Shown here piece after piece: positions 1 through 6,344 of a stretch of DNA of 43,792 bases (the first letter of the stretch is position 1; each line of letters begins with the position of its first letter). The position numbers and the translations under genes are program-made. The stretch lies in contig JAJXYI010000569.1 in assembly GCA_021780625.1 (NCBI GenBank), forward strand, positions 1 to 43,792. Direction: 5' to 3'. This DNA is from a bacterium (lineage in GTDB: Bacteria; Verrucomicrobiota; Verrucomicrobiae; Opitutales; Opitutaceae). Under the pieces are notes generated by a model. That model did not search any database, was not told the DNA's origin, and was given only the letters and a program-made list of their open reading frames with translations.

Positions 1-42
1 ACCCGCCGGGTGAAGCTCTTCTCCTCGCAGAACTGCGTCCAT
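1..42 (-). CDS. Possible 5' end of a minus-strand gene, cut by the window edge
   Basis: An ATG on the minus strand opens a frame that stays open for 14 codons (MDAVLRGEELHPAG) to the window edge. A purine-rich GAGGAAAG sits about seven bases upstream of it, a plausible ribosome binding site. Too little is visible to name a product. The alternative is that this is non-coding flank of the integrated element. Confidence 0.25.
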   Translation of the reverse strand, partial: MDAVLRGEELHPAG

Positions 43-139
43 GGGGCTTTCCTCAAGCAAGTTCCGTGTCAGTCACTGTGTCCAAATGCTGTTTTTAGGG
101 TCAATGGCGGCTCCCCAGTTTATGGTGCAGAACAAGCGT

Positions 140-168
140 TTTCAGCCCCGACGTGGCAGTCTCCCGCC
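140..168 (+). repeat. Direct repeat copy 1
   Basis: This 29-base stretch beginning TTTCAGCCCCGACGTGGCAG is repeated with a few mismatches at 205-233, a 65-base period. The two copies are separated by a near-palindrome. It may be a dispersed intergenic repeat of this genome; that needs the rest of the genome to judge. Confidence 0.6.
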
Positions 169-204
169 TTCCGCCTACGCCAAGGCTACGGCGTGACGAG
201 TCGC

Positions 205-233
205 TTTCAGCCTCGACGTGGCAGTCTTCGCCC
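205..233 (+). repeat. Direct repeat copy 2
   Basis: Second copy of the repeat at 140-168. The central CGACGTGGCAGTCT is identical and the mismatches are near the ends. Confidence 0.6.
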
Positions 234-323
234 TTGCGATCTGATTCCGCTTTCCCAAGTCCTTACTCGGTCCGCGCGCTGGCCGGGCTTCGTATCGCCT
301 CCGGCGATGACTATGCCCGGCAG

Positions 324-345
324 GCTACTGGACTCGAACCAGTGA
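324..345 (-). repeat. attL: Left attachment repeat (tRNA-Val T-arm copy)
   Basis: These 22 bases are identical to 11297-11318 and in the same orientation. On the minus strand they read as the T-stem and T-loop plus the first acceptor bases (ACTGG TTCGAGT CCAGT AGC). Identity stops at the acceptor: the tRNA continues GTCC, this copy continues CTGC. The outer flank therefore does not restore a functional tRNA 3' end. Confidence 0.8.
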
Positions 346-379
346 AACGCTTGCGCAGTGCGACCCATCGCTTTTCTCC

Positions 380-407
380 TATGAAATGCATTTCAAAAAG
401 TTTCATA
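380..407. promoter_or_regulatory. Nested palindrome upstream of the integrase
   Basis: A perfect 14-bp palindrome, TGAAATGCATTTCA, lies at 382-395, nested in a wider inverted pair (TATGAAA 380-386, TTTCATA 401-407). It sits in an AT-rich patch between the attachment repeat and the integrase start at 455, where an excisionase or repressor operator, or an integrase arm site, would be expected. Function is inferred from symmetry and place only. Confidence 0.45.
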
Positions 408-454
408 AATCATCCTTGAAGGTTGAGATTATTGTTGAGACATTGGCGGACGTC

Positions 455-1618
455 ATGGCTTCACTACGGAAATTTCCCGGTAGTCCATTCTGGTTCGCTT
501 GCTTCACCCTTCCCGACGGTCGGCGGACTCAGAAATCCACCAAGCAGAGTGACCGACGCCGAGCCCTTGCGGTAGCCATGGCCTTTGAAAAAGCCGCGAA
601 GCTCGGAGCCGAGAAACGCCTAGGGGAGGCGCAGGCCCGACGCGTACTCAGCGAGATCTACGAGACGGTCAACAATGCTCCGCTTCCATCGAAGACGGCC
701 CGCGTCTTCTTGTACGAATGGTCAGCAAGCCGAAAGGTCGACACAAGCGCCAGGACTGCGGCAGCCTATGCACAAGTCGCGCGCGATTTCACCGCTAGCC
801 TCGGGCCACGGGCCGACATCGACGTTTCGATGCTGACGAAGGCCGACGTGGCGAAATACCGCGACGAGGTTCGGAACCGTACCTCTGTCGCAACCTCGAA
901 CAAATCGCTCAAATATCTCAGAGTTGCCCTAGGCGCAGCGTACAAAGACGGCCTCGCCCAGGATAATCCGGCGACGAAGTTGGACGTGCTGACTCGCGTC
1001 GCTGAAGGACGGACAGAGCGGCGGGCGTTCACCCTAGAGGAGCTCAAGGTCCTATACCGAGTCGCGACAGGCGAATGGCGCGGCCTCATATTGTTCGGCC
1101 TCTATGCCGCAGGCCCACGTCTCAAGGATCTCGCGATGTTGACCTGGGCCAACGTCGACTTGGAGGTTCACGAATTGCGCTTTGTCACAAGGAAAACCGG
1201 TCGGCGCATGCGGATCCCGCTGAAAGACGCGCTTGAACGGTATCTCGCCGAGATTCCAGCGGCGGATGATCCAAACGCCCCACTTTTCCCACAGGCACAC
1301 GCAATCGCCTGCAGGGGTGGTAGTGACTCGACCCTTTCGATACAATTTCATCGTCTGCTTGAAGCCGCAGGGCTGGCGGAGCCGCGGAGCAAGGCCTCAA
1401 CCGGGCGGGGACGTAGCCTGCGCCGCCAGGTGTCCGAGCTCTCGTTCCATTCACTCCGCCACACCGCAACCAGTTTTCTTAAGAGCGCAGGTGTTGCTCA
1501 TATCGTCGCTCAAGATCTGGTCGGGCACGATTCTGAAGCAGTCAGCCGGCGGTATTCGCACGTCGATGACGACGCAAAGAGGAGGGCAATTGATGCCTTA
1601 CCGGACATTTTGGGGTAG
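455..1618 (+). CDS. int: Tyrosine recombinase / phage integrase
   Basis: It should catalyse integration and excision of the element at the tRNA-Val T-arm. The 387-residue product has the tyrosine recombinase layout: an N-terminal DNA-binding region, a SAM-like core-binding domain (about 80-180) and a catalytic domain (about 190-380). The catalytic set is visible: Arg222 in AAGPRLKDLAMLTW, Lys247 in the beta hairpin (TRKTGRR), His332 and Arg335 in HSLRHT, His358 in LVGHDS, and nucleophile Tyr367 in RRYSHVD. An in-frame ATG lies 69 bases upstream at 386, but it is inside the palindromic region and encodes an atypical leader, so I prefer MASLRKFPGSPFW at 455. No strong ribosome binding site precedes either start. 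The gene reads inward from the left attachment repeat. It appears complete. Confidence 0.92.
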   Translation: MASLRKFPGSPFWFACFTLPDGRRTQKSTKQSDRRRALAVAMAFEKAAKLGAEKRLGEAQARRVLSEIYETVNNAPLPSKTARVFLYEWSASRKVDTSARTAAAYAQVARDFTASLGPRADIDVSMLTKADVAKYRDEVRNRTSVATSNKSLKYLRVALGAAYKDGLAQDNPATKLDVLTRVAEGRTERRAFTLEELKVLYRVATGEWRGLILFGLYAAGPRLKDLAMLTWANVDLEVHELRFVTRKTGRRMRIPLKDALERYLAEIPAADDPNAPLFPQAHAIACRGGSDSTLSIQFHRLLEAAGLAEPRSKASTGRGRSLRRQVSELSFHSLRHTATSFLKSAGVAHIVAQDLVGHDSEAVSRRYSHVDDDAKRRAIDALPDILG

Positions 1619-1704
1619 CTCATTGAATTTGCTTGCGCAACCGGCCAGCGATTCCTTCACAGACCTTATCGCACCGCATGGAGAAACTCTGGCGGGGCGG
1701 TTCA

Positions 1705-1734
1705 CCCGAACACGAACACGAATTCGAACGCGAG
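1705..1734 (+). repeat. YGAANN hexamer repeat cluster 1
   Basis: Four consecutive hexamers beginning CGAA (CGAACA CGAACA CGAATT CGAACG) run at exact 6-base period from 1707. Similar clusters occur at 2200-2223 and 2645-2680, so clusters lie before, between and after the first two helix-turn-helix genes. They could be operators or iterons; simple-sequence drift is the alternative. Confidence 0.55.
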
Positions 1735-1812
1735 ACGTAGGTTCCTTTCGCCAGTCGGCGACGAAAGGGGCGTGAGTCCATTGCCGAGCGACAATCCTTT
1801 GTTCGTATTCAA

Positions 1813-2097
1813 ATGACCGATTCACCCATTTCCGCGGCGCCCCAAGACGCCATTTCCCGCATTCAATCAGGTGTTCCTGAGTTCGCCCGCCTTCCTCGGC
1901 GGGGCGCTTGTCCTTGGACTGGCCTCAGCCGCTCGTCGCTGCTCAATCTGGAGAAGGAGGGCTGTATCCACCTGCGGCGACTTCGCCGACCTGGGCGAAT
2001 TCGCGGGGTCGTTTTGATCCCGGTAGCCGAAGTAACAAGCTGGCTGCGGGCCAACACGACGACCAAACGCCCCCCCGAAATGCGATCGGCGGAGTGA
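1813..2097 (+). CDS. Small helix-turn-helix protein (excisionase/AlpA-like)
   Basis: The 94-residue product is predicted to bind DNA. A winged helix-turn-helix of the AlpA/MerR-like excisionase kind covers about residues 25-80: PWTGLSRSSLLNLEKEG would be the helix-turn-helix, followed by a basic LRRLRRPGRIRG wing and a VVLIPVAEV strand-helix. It is clearly paralogous to the protein at 6070-6291 (GLSRSS, R-G-x-x-LIP). It sits just downstream of the integrase and between repeat clusters, which fits a directionality factor or repressor of the element. Such proteins are common in integrative elements, but which operator it uses cannot be read from sequence. Confidence 0.65.
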   Translation: MTDSPISAAPQDAISRIQSGVPEFARLPRRGACPWTGLSRSSLLNLEKEGCIHLRRLRRPGRIRGVVLIPVAEVTSWLRANTTTKRPPEMRSAE

Positions 2098-2135
2098 ACC
2101 TTTTCACCGGATATGGCCCCGGCTTGGCATGGCCT

Positions 2136-2160
2136 GCATGGCATGGCATGGCATGGCATG
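2136..2160 (+). repeat. (GCATG)5 tandem repeat
   Basis: Five perfect tandem copies of GCATG, preceded by two degenerate copies (GGCAT, GGCCT). The tract lies in the gap between two helix-turn-helix genes, inside a frame that runs openly into the second one. Repeat-number change would shift that frame by two bases per unit. Confidence 0.85.
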
Positions 2161-2199
2161 GGTCGGGGCGCTGCGCCGATAAAAAGGCGCACCAATTTC

Positions 2200-2223
2200 C
2201 GAACCTGAATCCGAACCCGAAAA
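2200..2223 (+). repeat. YGAANN hexamer repeat cluster 2
   Basis: Four hexamers with YGAA at 6-base period (CGAACC TGAATC CGAACC CGAAAA). It lies between the two helix-turn-helix genes, about 90 bases upstream of the second. Same pattern as clusters 1 and 3. Confidence 0.5.
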
Positions 2224-2315
2224 GAAACGACCTCGATTGCATTCATGGGCGGCAGGTGCCCGGTGCGCATCTGCCGCTCTACGACAAAATGCACCGCCAC
2301 AACCTACAGATTCGG

Positions 2316-2642
2316 ATGAATTACCAAACTCAAAAGTCTGCTCCCAACGCTCCGGTCGCCGGTCTCCCGCCAGCCGAGAGGTTCCTGAAGACTGCTCAGG
2401 AAGTCGCCTTTGCTGTCGGGGTGAGCCGGTGGACGGTGCAGGCAGTCAAACGAGCCTCCAAAGGCAAGCCAGACTGCCCATGGACGGGTCGGTTCACCAC
2501 CGCGAGGCGTTTCCAACGGTGGATATTTGATCACCCGGATTTTGTCGCTTCCAACGTGATGCGCCCGCAACACACGGATGTCCGACACGGTCCCCGCTTG
2601 GATCGCCGCCGTGACGACCTCCGAATTTTGTCCAACGAGTAA
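2316..2642 (+). CDS. Probable helix-turn-helix DNA-binding protein
   Basis: This 108-residue frame carries a helix-turn-helix-like segment near residues 25-45 (FLKTAQEVAFAVGVSRWTV), followed by a basic stretch and PWTGRFTTARRFQRWIFDHP. The layout is that of a small phage regulator or excisionase, but it is not closely similar to the other two helix-turn-helix proteins of the element. The frame is open much further upstream, back to 1908, but that part overlaps the previous gene and crosses the GCATG tract. I therefore start at ATG 2316; 2289 is an in-frame alternative. No clear ribosome binding site is visible. It ends just before repeat cluster 3. Confidence 0.5.
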   Translation: MNYQTQKSAPNAPVAGLPPAERFLKTAQEVAFAVGVSRWTVQAVKRASKGKPDCPWTGRFTTARRFQRWIFDHPDFVASNVMRPQHTDVRHGPRLDRRRDDLRILSNE

Positions 2643-2644
2643 CC

Positions 2645-2680
2645 CGAAACGAACACGAATCTGAACCTGAAACGAATCTG
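2645..2680 (+). repeat. YGAANN hexamer repeat cluster 3
   Basis: Six YGAA units start at 2645, 2650, 2656, 2662, 2668 and 2673, so spacing is 5-6 bases. It lies directly after the stop codon of the second helix-turn-helix gene and before a terminator-like hairpin. Confidence 0.5.
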
Positions 2681-2687
2681 ACTTGAA

Positions 2688-2724
2688 AGCCCGCCTTCGT
2701 CCTGAGGGCGGGTTTTCTGTTTCT
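2688..2724 (+). terminator. Rho-independent terminator before the tape measure gene
   Basis: CCCGCC (2690-2695) pairs with GGCGGG (2707-2712) across an 11-base loop, followed by TTTTCTGTTTCTT. It would separate the early regulatory genes from the tape-measure gene. Confidence 0.75.
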
Positions 2725-2794
2725 TGATCGATCAGGATTCGATTTTTCTGGGCGTTTTTTGACAGCCAGACCGACGCTCGCCTGATCGGTAGGC

Positions 2795-5700
2795 ATGGAC
2801 GGTAGCACCCTGGTTCAGATCCTTTTCTCATCCGCTGGCGCCGAAGCCGTCACGGGCTCCATGGCGAAAATCCAGGAGGGCTCCGTCGATCTCGGCAAAG
2901 AGCTGCTCAGGCTTGCCGGAGCGACGCTCACGATCGACGGCGTTTTCGAGGGATTCAAGGGAGTGCTGGAGTTCGGCTCCCAACTGACGATCATGTCGGC
3001 GCGTGTCGGCGAGTCGGTATCGAACCTCGTTGTGCTCGGCCGGGCCTTCGAGAAGGTCGGCATGGGCGGCGAGGAGGTCGGGGCGATGGCCAATCGCCTT
3101 CAGCAGGCGATGTCAGGCGTCAATGCGATGGGGGCCAACACCAAGTCGGCCTTCGCAGCCCTCGGGACGTCAATCGACCAACTCCAGGGGAAGACCTTCA
3201 CCGAACAGCTCGAGAAACTGGGCGAAGGTTTCCGGCGGATCAATGACCCTGCCCAGCGCGCGGCGATCGCGATGGATCTCTTTGGCAGGTCTGGCGGCCA
3301 GATGCTGGCGATGCTTCAGCAGCGCGGTCTGCTAGGAGAAGCGGCGGACGATGTGGGGCGCCTGGGCGAGCGGATGCAGCAGGACGCTGGCGCGTTCAAC
3401 GAGGCCCAGGACAACCTGAAGCTGATCAACGACCGAATGAAGGAGATGTTCGTCGTCGCGACGGAGCAGCTTCTGCCGGTACTTAATTCGGTCGCCGACA
3501 TCATTCGAGGGATGAACCTCGCTCCGATCGGTGCGGCAATGCCAGGCATCGCGCTCGGATTCGGCTCGATCATGGCTAATTCTGTCGCTTCACGGCTGAA
3601 CACTTCGGTGATGGCCTGGGCTGAGAGTCAGTCGGCCGGCGCCACGTTCGCCGGCAGCATCATTCAGCCGATCACCGGCGGACTCAGCTCATTCTTTGGC
3701 GCTGCATTGCCGGCGCTGCTCGCTGTCGCGGTCGGCGGCGCGCTCGAGAACGCAATCGCTCAGGCGATGGTGGAGGGTATTGATACGGCGGATCAGATCC
3801 GAGGCGCTCACTCCAAAGAAACGCACGAAGCGGTCGCCGGCCTGTATCAGGCGAAAAACCAGACCGAATTCGACGCCGCGCGGAAGAGTGCCGAGGAAGC
3901 CCTGGCGAAGGCGAAGGAGGAGCTGGGGGGACTTCAGGCGTTCGTCGACAAGTACGCGAAGGTGACGGGCCGGGACAAGGATCCCAACAAGGATTTTGTC
4001 ACTAAACTGGCGTTCAGTAGCGACCAAGAGGCCCGCTTCACTGCCCTAAAGAAGGAGATCGCTGACATCCAGCACGCGCTCGACCAGAAGCCGAAATATC
4101 AGCTCTTCAGCATGAATCAGCTGAAGGCGGCGACAGAGCAGTGGCGAAACGCAACCGTCGACATCACGAAGCTTCGTGAGGAGCACGAGAAGTTCGTCTT
4201 CGAGCAGGAATCGGCGAAGCAGCAGCTCCAGGGGCTGACGGTGAAGCGCACGCAGATGGTCGAGGAGCACGCGCTCCAGCCGAAGCTTCTCGACGACGAC
4301 GCGGAGCATAAGCGTGAAGCCCAGTACCAGGTCGACCTCGACAACCTGGAGAAGCAGATCCTCGAGACGAAGAGGAAGGTCGCCGAGGAAGACCAAAAGG
4401 CGGTCGAAGCCCAGAAGAAGTTGGCGGAGCAGGCCGCCCGTCGACTGGGCATCGAGGATCAGATCAAATCGGCGGCGGCGCACGCGAATGGCAATCAGCA
4501 GCTCGAAGAGTCGATCAAGGAGCAGGTCGAGCGCTCACGTGTGATGAAGGAGGCCCTCGACGCCGGCATGAGCGAGAACCTGGCGAAGTCGGCAGCCGAT
4601 TCGATGGTCGCGGCGCTGCGCCGGGAGTTCACGAACGGTCAGACGGAGAAGGCGCTTCAGGACGCATCGTCGGCTCTGCGGGATCAGCTTTCGGCCAAGC
4701 AGACGGATCTTTCCGAGACCGAGGCCGACACGTCGAAGACTTCGACGGAGAAGTGGCTGGCAAAGCGTAGGATCCTCACTGAGGAGATCGCGCTCGAGAG
4801 CGAGTTCATCAAGCGCCTGGAACAGGAACAGGCGCTGGCGCAGAAGAGCGGCAACGATCAGCTCTACCACACGATTGGTCAGCGGATCGACAGCGCCAGC
4901 CAGCAGCGGTCGGGCACGCAGAAGGAGCTCCTGCAGACCGGCCCCGATCCGTCGTCGTTCGTCGCGCAGTGGACGAAGGGACTGACGCAGCTTCGGCAGG
5001 AGTGGACGGTGACCGGCGCCAGCATGGCTGAGTCGATGACGACCTTCATGGGTTCGATGGAGGGCGGCCTTCAGCACGGCCTGTTCGACGCCATGGAAGG
5101 CAAGGTCCGAAACCTTGGCCAGTTCTTCGGCACCGTCTGGCGTTCGGTCGGCGAGAGCGCGGCGCAGATGATGTCGCAGATGGGGGCGAAGTGGCTGATG
5201 GAGCACACGGTCATGGCAGCCGCATCGAAGCTCTTCCATGCCGGCGAGACGGCGACGCAGGCGGCGGCGACAGGCACGCAGGTGGCGATCCACGCCGGAG
5301 GAGAAGTCGCGAAGACCGGCGCAACGGCCGCAGGCACGGCAACCAGGAGCGGATTCAGCCTGGCGGAAACGATTTTCCACAACGCCCAAGTGGCGATCAG
5401 GACGGCGGCTCACATCGCGGGCGAGATTGGGAAAACAATGGTGTCGATGGCGCAAGGCGCCATCCGCATCGCCGTGATCATCGCCGAGTCGATGGCGTCA
5501 GTCATCCAGGCGGCGGTCGGTGCACTGTCGGCCATGGCATCGATCCCCTACGTCGGCCCGTTCCTGGCCGTCGGTGCGATGGCGGCGATCCTCGCGGCCG
5601 GCGGCGCACTGGTGAAAGGCGTCAGCAAGGGGTTCGCCGATGGTGGATACACAGGCGATGGCGGGAGATACGAGTCGGCCGGAACGGTTCACAAGGGTGA

Positions 5701-5959
5701 GTTCGTGTTTGCCGCTCCGGCGGTCCAGCGCATCGGACGTGCGACGCTCGAGGCGCAGCACACGGCGGCAATGAGCGGCTCGTCCACGACAGGCTCGGCT
5801 GCGGCCGTCGGACCAGCCGCCGGCCGGGGCGGCAAGGACTCGCCGGATGTGCATCTGGCGTTCTTCAACACTCAGCAGTCGGTCGAGCAGTATCTGCGGT
5901 CCCGGCAGGGTCGGCGCGTTATGGTCGACTTCATGAATCAGAACAAGAGCGAGGTTTGA
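2795..5959 (+). CDS. Phage tail tape measure protein
   Basis: Tape measure proteins set tail length and line the tail lumen; they help DNA pass into the new host. The 1054-residue product shows the family layout. An N-terminal helical region has a conserved block near residues 155-175 (AIAMDLFGRSGGQMLAML). A hydrophobic stretch lies at about 275-325. A long charged coiled coil covers about 335-760 (many E/K/Q). An alanine- and isoleucine-rich hydrophobic region ends near 945, and the C-terminal motif FADGGYTGDGGRYESAG is followed by VHKGEFVFAAPAV, typical of tape measure ends. Established rule: about 0.15 nm of tail per residue, which would suggest a siphovirus-like tail near 150 nm. It stands alone: no tail tube, tail chaperone, distal tail or baseplate gene is beside it, which is unusual. 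The frame is intact, so it is either recently orphaned or still under selection. Confidence 0.9.
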   Translation: MDGSTLVQILFSSAGAEAVTGSMAKIQEGSVDLGKELLRLAGATLTIDGVFEGFKGVLEFGSQLTIMSARVGESVSNLVVLGRAFEKVGMGGEEVGAMANRLQQAMSGVNAMGANTKSAFAALGTSIDQLQGKTFTEQLEKLGEGFRRINDPAQRAAIAMDLFGRSGGQMLAMLQQRGLLGEAADDVGRLGERMQQDAGAFNEAQDNLKLINDRMKEMFVVATEQLLPVLNSVADIIRGMNLAPIGAAMPGIALGFGSIMANSVASRLNTSVMAWAESQSAGATFAGSIIQPITGGLSSFFGAALPALLAVAVGGALENAIAQAMVEGIDTADQIRGAHSKETHEAVAGLYQAKNQTEFDAARKSAEEALAKAKEELGGLQAFVDKYAKVTGRDKDPNKDFVTKLAFSSDQEARFTALKKEIADIQHALDQKPKYQLFSMNQLKAATEQWRNATVDITKLREEHEKFVFEQESAKQQLQGLTVKRTQMVEEHALQPKLLDDDAEHKREAQYQVDLDNLEKQILETKRKVAEEDQKAVEAQKKLAEQAARRLGIEDQIKSAAAHANGNQQLEESIKEQVERSRVMKEALDAGMSENLAKSAADSMVAALRREFTNGQTEKALQDASSALRDQLSAKQTDLSETEADTSKTSTEKWLAKRRILTEEIALESEFIKRLEQEQALAQKSGNDQLYHTIGQRIDSASQQRSGTQKELLQTGPDPSSFVAQWTKGLTQLRQEWTVTGASMAESMTTFMGSMEGGLQHGLFDAMEGKVRNLGQFFGTVWRSVGESAAQMMSQMGAKWLMEHTVMAAASKLFHAGETATQAAATGTQVAIHAGGEVAKTGATAAGTATRSGFSLAETIFHNAQVAIRTAAHIAGEIGKTMVSMAQGAIRIAVIIAESMASVIQAAVGALSAMASIPYVGPFLAVGAMAAILAAGGALVKGVSKGFADGGYTGDGGRYESAGTVHKGEFVFAAPAVQRIGRATLEAQHTAAMSGSSTTGSAAAVGPAAGRGGKDSPDVHLAFFNTQQSVEQYLRSRQGRRVMVDFMNQNKSEV

Positions 5960-6069
5960 GCCCTTCGAGGAACGAAGGGTGATACGTCCCGATGCTGCCT
6001 GATTCGGGCTGAGTCGTTTTTTTCACGCAGAATTTGACGAGGTGCCCGCGCATCCGCGGACAGGATGCC

Positions 6070-6291
6070 ATGGACACTTCTACGCCCTTGTCATTCCCGG
6101 CGGCTATTCGTCTGCCGGCGCACGGTCGCCGCGACCCGTACTTCGGCCTGTCGCGGAGCTCGTGGTATCGCTTACACGCGCGCGGGTTGATCTCATTCCG
6201 GCGCACCAGCCCAACCGGATCTCAGCGGGGAGGATGTACGCTGATCCCCTTCGCTGATGCACGCCGAGCACTGCTCGGAGACGCCCCATAA
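6070..6291 (+). CDS. Small helix-turn-helix protein, paralogue of the gene at 1813
   Basis: The 73-residue product is a second AlpA/excisionase-like DNA-binding protein. Its core (YFGLSRSSWYRLHARGLISF, then GGCTLIPFADARR) matches the protein at 1813-2097 motif by motif. That points to duplication within the element or capture of related regulators. ATG 6070 is preceded by AGGA four bases upstream; a TTG 36 bases earlier in frame is a weaker alternative. It lies between the tape measure and rep genes and is followed by a GC-rich hairpin, so it may control the replication gene. Confidence 0.65.
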   Translation: MDTSTPLSFPAAIRLPAHGRRDPYFGLSRSSWYRLHARGLISFRRTSPTGSQRGGCTLIPFADARRALLGDAP

Positions 6292-6300
6292 AAACGAAGC

Positions 6301-6330
6301 GCCCGCCGGGTGGTAGCAACCTCGGCGGGC
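6301..6330 (+). promoter_or_regulatory. GC-rich hairpin upstream of rep
   Basis: GCCCGCCG (6301-6308) pairs with CGGCGGGC (6323-6330), an 8-bp stem with a 14-base loop. There is no T-run behind it, so it may be an attenuator or RNA-stability element rather than a simple terminator. It begins 10 bases after a stop codon and ends 15 bases before the rep start. Confidence 0.5.
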
Positions 6331-6344
6331 TAGGAACTGAGAAG

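Larger units (their letters stand above)
43..323. other. Left flank of the element, no convincing gene
   Basis: I see no credible coding frame. The 111-codon plus-strand frame here is built from repeated sequence and runs through the tRNA-derived repeat. The stretch holds an imperfect 29-bp direct repeat and a GC-rich near-palindrome around 170-193 (CGCCTACGCC / GGCTACGGCG). It lies outside the left attachment repeat, so it should be host DNA or the end of another element. Confidence 0.5.

Noticed and set aside
10..345. 111-codon plus-strand frame at the left edge
   Set aside because: It runs through direct repeats and the tRNA-derived repeat, and the translation has no protein-like pattern.
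1908..2315. N-terminal extension of the second helix-turn-helix gene
   Set aside because: It overlaps the first helix-turn-helix gene out of frame and crosses a pentamer tract; a start at 2316 gives a compact domain.
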